A program made the translations under genes and the position numbers. From the NCBI GenBank assembly GCA_018907035.1, contig JACCIC010000040.1, positions 1,891,501 to 1,955,500 of the forward strand: a stretch of 64,000 bases of DNA, in the 5' to 3' direction. The notes beneath the pieces are model-generated. The model made no database searches. It was not told the DNA's origin and was given only the letters and a program-made list of their open reading frames with translations. Below are positions 1 through 12,890 of this stretch, piece by piece; positions within the stretch are counted from its first letter, which is position 1, and each line of letters begins with the position of its first letter. Source of the DNA: Sycobia sp. Sy_11. Its lineage: Eukaryota > Arthropoda > Insecta > Hymenoptera > Epichrysomallidae.

Positions 1-1499
1 AGTTCTGCATTTATCAAGAATAACGTATAGGTACGTTTTCCTCCAAGATCTAACATTCGAAACATTTGTCTTCCTATATGCACCTTTATTTCGTCGCTTA
101 TTTTTTTCTCTCTTTGCACTGCTTTCTTCATATTTTCTTTCTGTACTATCCACGTTAAAACCTAAACCATTCCCTAATTTATTGTAATAAAATAGATAAA
201 TGACACGCTGTAACTTCATATTATTTTAAAGCTTAAGTCCGGCACTTCAGAAGTTATGTTTTGAGGAACATAACGTCTAAATCATACGTTTTACGCTCCG
301 GATGCTTCAAAAGAATGGAAAAAGCGACAAAAGAAAAGTTTATTTCTATAGCTATATTCAGGATGGAAATAATATTTAGATGGTTTTCATTTCAAAGCAG
401 AAACATCGACTTATCCAAACCGCTTTCTGCTTGAAATTTATTCAAAGAAGGTCCTCTTGAATTATTTCTTCGACGTCGTGTACGAGACGATATTTTAATG
501 GCTTATTTCATTGTGAAAATTTTTCTCGCAACCTGCAGTAGCATAAATAAACTTTGAAAAAACATCAGTGCACGTGTCAATTCCGAATTGAAATGATAAA
601 ACTGTGTCGTATTTTTACCCGTACTAATGTTAAACTAATGTATTTTTCATTTCGCACGCTTATATTTGAACACAACATAACTCCCGAAGGTATCCATTCG
701 TACATTGTAAAAATTATAAATCAAAAACACATTACTGTACCTTTCCATAATGTATTTACTGAACACTACTGAACACACGCAGCATTCGTGGATAGAGGCG
801 TTTGGGAAAAAGCTCAAAATTTTGAAGACAAATTGTTTTTTTCCTCCAATATAAAACAGTTCTTTGCATTAAAAAAGGTGCAAACTAATTTTTAAGCGAA
901 GAAAACATTTTCTTACAAATAACGAGCTTTCATGCAAGATCATAAAAAGATAAATATTTGACTTTTGTTTTCATTAATAATCATACTCCTATACATATCT
1001 TAATACCAAATGTTAGTTGTTATCCTTTCCCTGACATTTAACTCAATATTTCCACTTACGCCGAAATTTATTCACATGTATAAACAGTTCGGTTTGACTA
1101 CATTAACCTCGTCTCTCCGTCTATTACTTGACAAATAGCAACTCGTAGTCTAAAGTTATACCATCTCACCACGTTCAATTATTCACTGTTGCACGAAAAT
1201 TACAAATACACATAAATTATACATATATTGATCGCGTAAATATCGAGTTCTGCATGATGATTTTAGCATGTCTTACCATGGTTGTACAAATTTCCGTCAG
1301 TGGGAGGGGAAGGCACAGGGGCACGGAGAATGGAAGTGGGAAGAAGAAACGATCGCTCCACTCGGTTCCAGCAGTATATAGCTCTATAAATGCAAAGCGA
1401 GCAATTATTTGCGTGGATCCTGCTATTAATATCCATTGAGATACTCAAATTTCAACCAAACGCGGACCAAGCTGTACGCTTAACTCGTTTACAAAATTT
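1..1499. other. AT-rich non-coding DNA
   Basis: AT-rich sequence with only short open frames. The longest, about 72 codons near 554-772, has no recognisable motif. A short purine-rich, higher-GC patch lies at about 1290-1370, followed by two TATA-like strings near 1374-1390. I see no exon, RNA gene or mobile element here. Confidence 0.6.
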
Positions 1500-1503
1500 G
1501 CGC

Positions 1504-1534
<31 letters not shown>

Positions 1535-1535
1535 T
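1500..1535. repeat. (CG)n(TG)n alternating purine-pyrimidine tract
   Basis: About 18 bases of alternating CG run directly into about 18 bases of alternating TG. Uninterrupted purine-pyrimidine alternation of this kind is the classical Z-DNA-forming composition. It stands alone in an otherwise AT-rich stretch. Confidence 0.9.
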
Positions 1536-1539
1536 ATGA

Positions 1540-2919
1540 GTGTATCGATAGGGGAATCAACGGACGAAGCTTTTGATCGCACTGTAATTAAACGCTGGGT
1601 CTGCTTTCCATCTTTAAAGCGATTATTATATTTATATAAATCTTTATAGGTACAATGCTTTTTTACTGGTGACCCTGATAATTTTTCTTTTTTTATTATC
1701 GATTGTGTTAGTCCAGCGTCGATGCTTAGAACAGGAGTTATCTGTTGAATAATAACACTGAATATTTACTAAGCGAATAAAATATATGTAGTTTGTACGA
1801 TTCATCGGTGAATGGCGCACATTATTTTGCCTCAAACTACGTTTATACGCCATTTCCTCTATTGTCGATATATTCAAAATGAAGACATCCTAGGGACGTG
1901 GCAGGCAAAAAAAGAAGAAAACGCGCAATCCGTGCGAAAAACGAGTTTTGACGAGGAAGCGAATTTTCCGTTAGACAGTTTCTCTTTTAAAAGTAAAGAG
2001 CGAGGTTCCGCAGGGATGGTAGATTTTATCACGCCGCGCTCTATTCGTAAATAAATAGTGCATTAACTGGAAAATAAGCGAGAATCGCGACGAAAATAGC
2101 CTCGAGCCAGTTCCCCCTACTTGCATTAACATGTATTCAGGCGGTATATTTTTCCTCAAAGTAATTCTCGAAACTTTTTCTCCCCGTAATTTAATTTTTG
2201 GCGATCTCGTACCTTCTCGACGCGAAATTTACAACTAATTTCCTCTAAAGAAATTCGCTTCCTTCTTTAAAGATAAAAGTTAAACTTCTCTTCTACCTGT
2301 AAATCCAAGATTTTAACTCGATGGAATATCGAAAACGCACGGATTATATATATTAGATGACGAATGAATTTTTATTAATCGTAAAATAATTATTTAATCT
2401 GCTTCTACAATTTTATTCAGCACTATTCTGATAATTCATAGTGAAAGGTCAAAATATATTGAAAAAATCGAGAAAAATCGTTCTAAAGGTATTTCAAGCA
2501 AAGACGCAGAGGTAATTAACATTTGTTCAATATATGAAATTTTTAATATAATCATAATTCTAAGAGAATTGAAATAAAGACACTTGGTAAAGTTTCGCAA
2601 AATTTTATTAATCATAAATATCGACATCTGTTTTGATGATTAAGTCATTTTTATGATATGAAAGAGTCTGGGCGTGTACAACAAACGGAATAGTATAATT
2701 ACCAAAGCAACGGTAAATTTTCTTAGAATTATTATTTGTTCGAATTGCCTATCTGTCAGCTGTATTACACTTTGCATTAAGTTCATATCTATAGACATTT
2801 TTATTACAGATAGATTAGAATGCAAGCGGCTTTGCAGTTTGGCAAAGAGGAGGAAGCGGAGAGAGAAAACAGGAGAGCATGTTATTATGGTGTGGATTGA
2901 AAAGCATAGTCGACGATGA
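1540..2919. other. AT-rich non-coding DNA
   Basis: No supported gene. The frames are 60-80 codons long, overlap on both strands, and lack domain motifs or a coding-like composition. GC content rises after about 2820, leading into the hairpin-rich block. Confidence 0.55.
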
Positions 2920-3250
2920 GACCCAAGTGAGGAACATGCTCAGTGTGACAAACCTCCTATAGCGCGAAATGGCTAAGACAATTCGGCGATTCTGCGGCTT
3001 TCAGAGCCCGGCCAGGTGTGACTTCGTTCACCCTGAGGTTAGTCGTCGGCCCCGCTGGGAGCTTGCTCCCCATTCAGGATTCCACTCGTACGGCGTCGAC
3101 CACTGTGGCGAGTAGTGGGACGTCTCGCTCACGGGATTAAGGTGACACGGACAAGCAGTTCCCTGTGTACGTAATGGAAATAGAGAGCTTATTTACTTCA
3201 TGCGCGGCGTGCTTCTCTCTTTTTCGCCTCGCGCCTCATGGCCAAAGAGT
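2920..3250. other. GC-rich hairpin-dense block, possible structured RNA or SINE-like element
   Basis: A compact GC-rich block sits abruptly in AT-rich DNA. Several local stems can be read directly. GGCT/AGCC lies near 2996-3008. GGTG/CACC lies near 3015-3032. GGGAG-CTTG-CTCCC at 3057-3070 has a CUUG tetraloop, and it is enclosed by an outer CCTGA (3032-3036) / TCAGG (3074-3078) pair. A further stem pairs CTCG near 3085 with CGAG near 3109. No tRNA A/B boxes and no match to 5S, U1-U6, 7SK or SRP RNA that I recognise. It could be a ncRNA, a SINE or LINE end, or a GC-rich regulatory element. Strand is undetermined. Confidence 0.35.
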
Positions 3251-3259
3251 CGCGGTTGA

Positions 3260-5380
3260 TGAGACAATGATGTTCAATAACTAAAAAGGACAAACTGTTA
3301 AACTAATTGGGAAACTTAAGAAATTGTACAATTCTACCCGATATCTTAATGCGTATATGAAATCGAAGTTTGTAATAGGATTGATTTTCTTGTTACCATA
3401 AAATCTACTTTTTTCGCTTAAGAATAACTGAAATTTTATATCCCTAGAAATTATGTTGAAGAGTTTCTGTAAATTGACATTAAATTGAATGTTTCCATCT
3501 CGATGAATTATAAAATTCATTTATATGAGTAACTAACTTTTTGAAGACTGAACTGACAATAGACTCAGACTCGAGGAAAAACATTATTTTGTAAATAATT
3601 TGTTTATTTATTTCGTTGTAAAATTTATATGCTGTTGACTACTGTTTGTAGAATTCCGCTTGATTGCTGCTGACAGATCGAGATCTGATGGATAAGCGCG
3701 TAGTGTCGGCGCTCCTTACTCTCTATCCATGTATGTATCTCCCATATATCTATCTTCTGCGACCGTACGTCTTACATTCGAGTTTTCACTCCGTGCGGTT
3801 CTACTTATAACTATGATCGAGCCACCGGGCCGCTGCCCCCTCCAGCTGTATAAATTTTGGAAATCGGTTCTCCGCAATGCAAGGTGCAGAGAAGAAAGAA
3901 AAGAACGAAATATTTTTTATCAAAGGTTGTCGACGTTCATAAATTCAATGCCCAAGTTAATAAAATCGTCATATAAAAATCGATTTACAATAGTAATTAA
4001 GATTTTCGGAGAATCGTGTACTCATCCTCGAGTGTCAAAACGAACATGGGCTCGAACCTTTAATTTCTTGTAAAATATATTTTATGTATAATAAAAATCA
4101 CTTTTTAATTAAACAAATTCCATAGTTTTTCCATCAGATATTTTTGCTATTTTCTCTTACTTCAATTGATTCTTACTATTAAATATTATTTTTTATAGAA
4201 AAATCTTTGAAAACATCTTAAAACATAATATAATACTTTAATGTTTGTAAAATCGTGCCTTCTTAATTCTGACAGATTTCATAGAAATTATACATCTTTT
4301 GAGACTAATTTTTCGTTTTATTTTAATTTTTTGAATGTAAAATTTAACAAGAGCTTTAATTCTCATATATGCTATACAATGGGCGATCATAGATATTTAA
4401 TAAAACTACTTCTATTTAAAAAATTCAAAACAAAAATCGAATCAATTATAGTTAGGATAAATTTAAATATTGCATAAATTCGGAATAATCTAGTTTATTG
4501 ACAATGCATTCTAATAAGATAATCATGAAAGTAGTTGTTTGGAAACAAGATAATCTTATGCTTCTAAAATTAGTCGTGCACGCGCCCAAGTGCTTCAAAC
4601 TTATAGAAAGCTGCTCCAAGTTGGTAAGTTTGGCGCTTATCCGAACAATTCAATTTTACCAATTACTAATAGAATGAACGGAAAAGATCCATTCAAATTT
4701 TGAAATTCAAAAAGATAAGGAACGTTAATAATAAAACCTTCTTTTCCAATTTACCATGTAATTTTTCTAACAGATATTAGTCACAATTTTCGACAAATTA
4801 AATATGGCAATATATATGGCAAAATCTCTTATTTTCGACTTCATCTACTAATCTATTATAACAAAGTTTTCAGTATAAAATTGAAAGCGAATTACATATA
4901 AGACTACCTGTTCTAATCAAGAAGAATTTTATGTTAATAGTAGTCGCTAAAATACTCTAAATTACTTGAATTTCTTAAATATGATTCTCATGGAATCTAC
5001 TTATATCGTTTCAATCTTGTTCAAGATATAGGTGTAAGCTAAATTGCATAATCATCCGAATATTTATGATGAAAAGTGGGTCAGATTGCAAAAGTCCTAT
5101 CTACGGGGTACTTTAGTTGGATCCAGGAAATATTCTTAAGACATACACTTTGTAAAACTTAACCATATACAGCTTCGATATAATGTTGATTGCCTATCAA
5201 GTCAAATAAAAATTTAGATGTTTATGTTAAGGTAATGTATCAATATATTTCATTGCAATACAGTAGAGAAATTCAAATAGGCAATTTGCAACTACGTATG
5301 CACACCTTAAATGCTTATTTCCCCCTCGCTTTATAAAAAAAGTCTTGCAAGGAAAAAATTTCATTAAAGACGCACGCAGC
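3260..5380. other. AT-rich non-coding DNA
   Basis: Very AT-rich. The short frames at 3729-4073 and 4241-4477 are full of Phe, Lys, Asn and Ile, as expected of random AT-rich DNA, and have no recognisable domain. I see no repeat boundary or RNA gene. Confidence 0.55.
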
Positions 5381-5711
5381 ATTAGATCCGTGGCTTTTTT
5401 TAATGCAGCCAGTAGAACGGCGGTTGGCTTCGTGTAACCAGAACCACATGGCCCACTTTTCCCGATGGCTTATACGGAGCCCTTGGCCGTCTCGCGCATT
5501 AAAACGCCCTTAAGCCGCCCTCCCCCATTCCCTTTTCCCGTACCCGCATCGGAACCACGAGAGGCCGAGATGTCCGCGTAATAAGACATTCTTGCGCGTA
5601 TGCGTCTAGATAGGATATCTATAGAAACGCTAAAAGGGGCGAGGAGCGAAGGAGGCGCGCGTAAGGTCGCCTCGCTTGATTAAAATATTCACTCTGGTTT
5701 TACGCCTCTGT

Positions 5712-5770
<59 letters not shown>

Positions 5771-6090
5771 AATATATACGTATAAGAGGAGCCTACGAGA
5801 GGGAGGGGAGGTGCGAAATGACAAAATTCCCCGGAACGTTTAGGCATTTTTCCGCGGCGCATTTTTCCCCGCGGCGCCGCCCAGGCTGCGCAAGCTGCCT
5901 GGCAGCCGGGGGCTTTTCGGCGTTAATGGGCTTTTTAAGTCGGGGCTGTGTCCCGGGCACACGAGAGTCGCCGCGTTGGCGGAGGCGATAAAAGCGTCCT
6001 GGAATTCCCTTCCGCCTCTCCCACGATGGTCGGGGCGAAAGGACGAAATTCTATCGAGGTCGTCCCTCGGAGGATGTGCGGTCGAATTAT
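5380..6090. other. GC/CpG-rich island split by a (TA)n tract
   Basis: GC-rich sequence with many CpG dinucleotides on both sides of a long TA microsatellite. There is no long frame with a recognisable domain. Such CpG islands in insects often mark regulatory DNA, but nothing here proves that. Boundaries are estimated by eye. Confidence 0.45.
5714..5766. repeat. (TA)n microsatellite
   Basis: About 53 bases of uninterrupted TA dinucleotide, embedded in a GC-rich island. Its translation gives an artefactual Tyr-Ile repeat. Confidence 0.97.
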
Positions 6091-7290
6091 GCTTTATGAA
6101 GAAGGCTGACGGCTGTTATTAAGCATTGCTGGAGATTTTTTTTGAAATATATTAAGCCGCAATTGTTGTGCGATGAAGTCGTCGATGGGAAATATTATCG
6201 AGAAATTGAAACAGTAATAATTTACCGAATCCTTGTATTTTCTGGACATATTTGAACTGTATTATACACAAAGTAAAAATAAATAGATTTGAATTTTTTC
6301 TTGTCGTTTACTAATATGATGGTACCTTATGGGATTGCTGTTAGCACATCATTCTTCTGACTAACATAACTGCTCATAATTCGCCTTAAAAATCGATATT
6401 AATTCATTATCCAGAATAGTGAGGAACAAGGAAATGGTGTCACATACAATAAATATCACATTAGATATCAATGAAGAATATTGTTTTCAAATTTACAATT
6501 GCAAAGTTGTTATTAATATAAAATAAAAAAACCAAGCATAGGTTTTTTTATTGTTAATAAAATCATATACTTAATCGCAAATACGTTAGAAAGTAATTTT
6601 ATAATTCAAAGGAATGATTAAACTAATTAATTATGTGGGAAGTAAAAGGAATACGGAACATGTATTTCAATTGTGATTATTGGGTTAAAGATAAAATAAA
6701 TCGTAATAAATAAAATTAAACGTGATTTTGTTTGAAGATAGATTAATGAAAAAACTTCGTGTTAACTGTTATTTATCGGACTTATAACAAAAAATATCAC
6801 TCATATGCTACTCGGTCCTGCACCGGTGTGCACGCAACCTTATCCACTTGATAAAGTTTCAATAGGTACTTAAATCCATACTACTTGTATTCTTGAGAAG
6901 CAAAATAAAAAAAAATCAAAACGAAATAATGCCACTTTATGTTCGAAACATTGAAATGTGATACATACACTAGAATTACACGGCGTTTCTTGGCTCTCTC
7001 TTTAAACTTCTCTCTCTTTCTCTCGTTTATCGATCCGTGCAGGAGTCGGTAGAACGCATAGCGATTTGAATTTGTATACCCGGTAAAACTTTGCAATATT
7101 ATATCTAACAACTGCTTAAAATTTACCATTTTACATATTTCATTTAAGGCACGAGACTGCAGAAATATTCTTTATTTTGCTTAAATGTTTCCCGAATTCG
7201 AACACGAATTTGAGAATAATTTTAACATTGCCGAGCTTGATTTTAGTGCATCGGGCAAAGAGACGGAGTAGGGTAAATCATTTACGAAAA
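6090..7290. other. AT-rich non-coding DNA
   Basis: AT-rich, no supported gene. A minus-strand frame at 6881-7129 is low-complexity and has no domain. Confidence 0.55.
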
Positions 7291-7622
7291 TTTACCCTAC
7301 CCTAACACGACTCGCTCCATTAATTCACCGAACAACCAGCCGCGGCTTCTCTCCTTACGCGGCAGAGACCGCCTCTGCGAGGCGGAGAGGGGGAGGGAGA
7401 GCAAGAGATATACACAGAGCGAGAGGGGAGCTATTATTTTTAACGAGGGGCGCAACGCTAGACCGCGGCGCGACCTATATAAAACTGCGCCTCCCCTCTC
7501 CGCCCGCGCAAAAAAAAAAGCGAAGAATGAGAAGGGTAAGGGAGAGCGGGAGAAAAGAGTTGAGAAAATACTCGAGAGCGCGCGCAGGAGGGGGCCTAGG
7601 AGAGGACGCAAGAGAGAGAGAC

Positions 7623-7662
<40 letters not shown>

Positions 7663-7939
7663 GGTGGGGGTGAGGGAGCAAAAAATCGTAAGTAATTGTA
7701 AGAGTCCCGCCGCGGAAATTAAGTCGGCGCGCTAACGGTTAGCTCCTCGAAAACTTGCTTTCCACCCCTTTCCTTTCCCGAGCTATATATACCGCGCCAT
7801 ATCCCGGCGTATTTTCGTTTGCATTTTACGCATTCTGCCGTTGCCGACTTGCCCCCCAGCCCCTCCGCAACGCTCTCGCATTGCGCCGAGTCCTTACGTG
7901 CTTTTCCTACCTCGCTCCTCTCCCCACTTTTCCCTACCC

Positions 7940-7940
<1 letters not shown>
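7290..7940. other. GC-rich island with purine/pyrimidine strand asymmetry
   Basis: GC-rich, with long purine-rich runs on the plus strand (about 7370-7680) followed by pyrimidine-rich sequence (about 7840-7983). A TATATATA string near 7782-7791 lies in GC-rich surroundings, so a promoter is possible. No downstream coding sequence supports it. Open frames of about 100 codons on both strands are Arg/Ser/Leu low-complexity translations. Confidence 0.4.
7610..7660. repeat. (GA)n microsatellite
   Basis: AG dinucleotide tract with one short ACAGAC interruption near 7621-7626. Homopurine-homopyrimidine composition. Confidence 0.95.

Positions 7941-7941
<1 letters not shown>

Positions 7942-7983
<42 letters not shown>
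7942..7983. repeat. (CT)n microsatellite
   Basis: About 42 bases of CT repeat. It lies about 300 bases downstream of the (GA)n tract, so the two are of opposite strand polarity. Confidence 0.95.
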
Positions 7984-7986
<3 letters not shown>

Positions 7987-7989
7987 TAT

Positions 7990-10200
7990 AAGCATCTGCT
8001 TAGCTACGTTTAAGGTAATTGCCGAGTACTAATGGAATTATGCGCCCTGCTTTGTACGGTTCGAATAGTAGTGATTCTTTTTTTCTCTTCTTATTCTCCC
8101 ACGTACACTTCATGGCAGTTCGAGAAGAATGTTAAAGAAGATAATTTTCGTTATGTTTGTACTCTTTAAAATTTTCCAGCGGCCGTAGCTCAATGTTTTA
8201 ATTAAGCGAACAACTCGCGTGGATAGGAAAAAATACAAGTATTCGACCGAACAATATTAGCAAACTATTTTATTTTAAATAGGTAGGAATTTTATATTAC
8301 AATATTGTGATTGTAATATGATATCATAATTGTTGCCACGTTTCGGCTCGACTTACGGTATCCTTGCCAGTATAGAATTAAATTAACTTAAACGTTACGT
8401 ATTATATATTAAAATTAAACATTTAAATATAAAGCAGAAACGCTCGCAAGAATAAATTAAATTAAATTAAATCGTCGTCTAGATTTTTACGATCGAACAC
8501 TTATTCAATTTATATTCAAAGGACACAACTTCAACCTAAGATATAGTTATTATACTTATTAAAAATTATTATACAATACGTCTATCATTACAGGATTCGA
8601 AAGAATAATTTTTCTAATACAATGAATCAGAATAGATTTGTGTCCTTTATAATTTACAATCACTAATGTGTTCCATAATCCATATTTAAGTTTCAGATAC
8701 GTTCGACCGATGTATGAGTAATTTTTACGAAATATATTATACACGATATTACACTATGGTACATAATATTAAATATGGGCTTTACCTAATCTAATAAATT
8801 AGTTGAGATCAAGAATCAAGATAATTGACAAAAGATATATCTCTTAGAAAAAAATTATTATTTTAATGCATGTTAAAATTAACTTTATTGAATAAATAGT
8901 TCAGTTTATTTTTTTCATTTTTAATTACATCAGAATGCGCCGATTAAATTTAGATTTTTATAATAAAATTCTTTCTTATTACATTATCAATGCTCCCGAT
9001 TGCAATTTATAGTACATTTCTTTTGCGACCGTTTTTTTTCTCCAAAAAGCGCCTTCGTCGCAAATTGTTTGCGAGCAAACTAGCGGTAGGTCCACAAGTA
9101 TCAAAGGAATAGTAAATATCGCCGTAGCTGCCTTTTCAAAATATAAAAGACATCGTGGCATCGAATGCTGCTGCGGGCGAGGTTCAGGAGCGCGCGCACG
9201 AGGATAATTTGCTCAATGAAACACCGTTGTCGTAGTCAAAAATCATCGAATTTCATTTTTATGAAAAACCAAGCGCAGTTTGATTTGTTTTTCATATCAA
9301 ATGCAAATCCGACATTATTTCAATTTATTATTATTGAAATGTATGCTAATGAATTAAATTGAATTAAAATTATTATAAATTTTAAACGTACAGAATTGCC
9401 TTTTTTATTAATTAAATACATTAATTATGAAATATTAAAATGTATTTCTCTCTCTATCATTCGTAACGGAAATAATCATGGAGTCAATATATCGTACCCA
9501 TTTTTTGTGCTATAGGATGTTCCGATTGGAAATTTTTAAATTTTCCTAAAAAGTAGGTTTGCGGAACCAAGCAATTTTGATCTCGTTATTAACGCACGGA
9601 TTGATAATAAGTATTAAAAGCAGTCTATAATTAACAGATTTTTCAACAGTGAATTTTATATGTTTATTGATAAGGGTGCCGTAAATCGGATGGAAAAGTC
9701 GCAAATATTGTAATGTAATAACAAACAGTAAAAAATCAATATTTATTTAAAATTCCACTGATGTATATTAAAATTATTATTTAAATGTATAATTTTGTAT
9801 GTATTGGAAATAACTAGACTTGTATCGGGTGGGCTCTTTCGGGCTCAACCTTAATCCTCAAAATTGATTCTACGTCTGCTGGATAAACGGAGAGAATTGT
9901 ATTTTACTCAGCGAAAAATTAATACTTTATTTTATCATCGCCGTTGTATCAATGATCTAGACGAAACTTGAAAAAATTCCAGAAGGATTTTAAGAATCTT
10001 AATTTACGTATACGTAAAAATATTGGGAGATTCATATGGGATAACATTTTTTAAATAATTTTATAATAGGAAAACTAGTGAAGAGCCGATTAAATACCTA
10101 GAATATAATACGTATCTTTACGATTTGAATCATTTTGGATATGCAGGTCTAAGCATCGATATGTTTTTCTCGTAGATTGCCACAACCACAACTATGGCTT
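7990..10200. other. AT-rich non-coding DNA
   Basis: Strongly AT-rich, no supported gene. A short pentanucleotide array (TAAAT-type) lies at about 8453-8472. The remaining frames are 60-65 codons of low-complexity sequence. Confidence 0.55.
8453..8472. repeat. (TAAAT)n short array
   Basis: Four consecutive copies of a TAAAT pentanucleotide in AT-rich DNA. Confidence 0.85.
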
Positions 10201-10205
10201 TGCCT

Positions 10206-10415
10206 TTACAAGGAGTATGATAGATATAAGTCTTCTTTACTATTACTCCTATTTACGCATATCCGGAGCTCAACTTTAGCTTTCCCAAAGACAATTGGAG
10301 AGGGTAACACGTGCGCCATGGATGCTATAATCTCGAAAGCAAGTAAACTTCCAATCACAGCTACAAAGATCAAAATTGAACGAGACTTTATCGTATCTTG
10401 CGAGATGAGATTTAA
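10206..10415 (-). pseudogene. Minus-strand open frame with hydrophobic leader, possible odorant-binding-protein-like remnant
   Basis: An open minus-strand frame of 69 codons, stop to stop, with no upstream ATG. Its only Met is at about residue 33. Residues 14-32 form a continuous hydrophobic stretch (ILIFVAVIGSLLAFEIIAS) like a signal peptide or membrane segment. It is followed by a segment reading KAKVELRICV about 15 residues later, then SKEDL. In insect odorant-binding proteins a signal peptide is followed by a charged helix carrying the first cysteine, and the layout here is faintly similar. This is a weak resemblance from memory. Only one cysteine is present and no continuation was found at lower coordinates. 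A GTAAAG string directly after Leu-Ser-Tyr-Ser could act as a splice donor. A chance frame in AT-rich DNA is an equally good explanation. Confidence 0.15.
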
Positions 10416-10419
10416 TTAA

Positions 10420-12700
10420 AAAAAAATACTGCAGCTAATAATTTCCGAAAGCAAAATTGAGAACAAAGTGTCTTGGAGAATACTAAAGATGCGCTAATAA
10501 TAATATTCTACATGCATTATGCAATATATAAAAGCTGTGAATGTACTGTTCGGTGATAAATTAAATGAAATTTTACAATATGACGTTATTGTACCAATTG
10601 CATGAAGACGAAAGTCAAATTAAAATTTAAAAAAAATTAAAATTTGAACATTTTGTCGTACTTGTTAAAAAAACTGGCTTATTAATAAAATTAATTGCAG
10701 TTGATGATCCTACTCATCAAATTTCCGAACAGACAGTTAGATTTTTATTATAGCATGCAATTAATTGAAACTAATTCAGAACATTACATGCAATATGACT
10801 TCTTAAAATTAATACTTTATTAATTCAATAAAATGATCAAAGAATTCCTCATAGTTATTAAAAATAGTGTAAACTGTAAAAAAATAAAATAATACATAAA
10901 GCTTTTACGATCTTACGATTCATGACTTTCTTGAGAGAAAAAAGTTTTTATCGATTAAAATCTAAAAGGTATATGTGTCAAAAACCGACCGAAAAAATTA
11001 AGTATTAGGCAAATTAATAAAAAAAATAGTATGGGTGGATGTGAATCTAGATGTGAGGGTGAGTATAAAAGCCATGTTCACTATCTAATCTAAATTATTT
11101 TCTCAAAATCTTATAACTTTTGATATTAACATAGAAACATATATATTTTTTAATCTATACTGAAATACTTAATTTTTATCTTTCTAAATTAAAGAATGAA
11201 GTCCATGAAATGTTAATTAATTCGATAGTTATAAGAAGCTTTTATATTATTTACATATGTATAAAATAATTATAATGTTCAATGTACATTTACTAAAAAA
11301 TTATTTCTTTAGAATGTCCATTGTTTGAAGTATAATGCTTAAATGAATTATCTTGTGTTTGAAATAATTTAATAAGTGCTAAAAATTGGTTTTGGTTGAA
11401 AGGACAAAGAAATAATATTCCCGTATTCTCAAATATGCGTGTCTCCGTTTATTATTCGGCATCTGTCAATCTTGACTGATTTTTTTGAGAACAATTGATG
11501 CAGTGATTTTGGGGAATTAATTTTTTTTTTCACTAAATAATCTACATAAAGTTCCCGCGTAATCTGGGGATTTCAACTTTAAATTAATTTTTAATCCGAA
11601 TCAAGAAGAGGTTTAGATCTTTAGCGCAATCGCTACGAAACTTTCATAATGGAATTGTGAATTCAAATGTAATGGTTTATATTCCACAAAATCGATACAC
11701 AAAATCATTATTTCAAAATTTACATTTTTATTATTATTATAATTGTCTTTAGTAAAAGAGCTTATAAATATCAAAAAGTTTCCTTCGTTAGCTGCTTTTC
11801 AAAGAAGTACCAATAATCGTTACCTGTAGCTCGTTACCGCTGGCCGCGCATCTTCGACGTATGCTAAATATTCGAAATATAATCGATACGTTATTTTGTT
11901 TACTTTGTTGATTTCATTAAGCTGAATTATAAAAAATTAGGCCCCTACAAAGGGTTATAGCTGCATGTTGGAAATACTTCCTTCGAAAGAAAAGAAAAAT
12001 CGAGCGCAATGATTACCATCGGGGTTGAAAGCAAAGTTTCCCAGGATTCCTCGTAAAAAAAAAGTTAAAAGTTCGCTAATCTACGCACTGTGTTTAGCCT
12101 TTCTCTCCCTCCCAATCCAGCCCCAGTTCTATCTCCTGGAGTTTTAAAAATCTTCCGATGGAAAAACTTCGGTGTCAAGAAAATTTCAGCTTGTCGAATG
12201 GAACGCCCTCGAAGAAAGATTTAAAGCCTCGCTGTTTTCATAAGTTTTGGAAACGCTTTTTTCGAACGCACGTTGGATAGAATTTTGAGAGGGTTTTTTT
12301 TTCACGATAAAGAAAGGGTACAGGGTTTGGCTTCGTTTATGGCAAATGAAAGTTTTCCTTACCTTATTTTACATTTTTCAGCGCGCTGCTCGAGAAGATG
12401 TACGTATTCGGTTATCGAGAAAAATAGTTCTATTTTTTCAATTTAGTATACAGAGGTTTAATTTTTAGTTTTACGATGATCTCAAGAATCATAACGTTAA
12501 AATAAAAATTCATTTGCTTAAATGCGACTGGAATTCAGTACCAATAATCGGAAAATATGCTGCTAAATCTTAATAATGAAACTTGTTTTTTCCCCCCTTG
12601 TAATTGGCGAGTGTGCATCCAGATATGATATAAGTGTAAACAATGATTGATAATCTTTAGTATACAATTTTAGTATACAATTTGACAAATTTTCGCACCC
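10420..12700. other. AT-rich non-coding DNA
   Basis: AT-rich throughout with no open frame over about 60 codons. No gene, RNA or repeat boundary recognised. A slightly GC-richer patch lies at about 11820-12420. Confidence 0.6.
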
Positions 12701-12836
12701 CAAATCTATAAACATCCACGTATCCGCATTCAAACGCGCGCGCGTGATTTTACCCGCGTCCCCTTTCCAACCCCATACGCAGGTCCGTCATGAATGAGAC
12801 GGTGTCGCGTCGTCACCCTGTACTATATACAGTCCA

Positions 12837-12838
<2 letters not shown>

Positions 12839-12888
<50 letters not shown>
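12839..12888. repeat. (TA)n microsatellite
   Basis: About 50 bases of uninterrupted AT dinucleotide. Confidence 0.97.
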
Positions 12889-12890
<2 letters not shown>

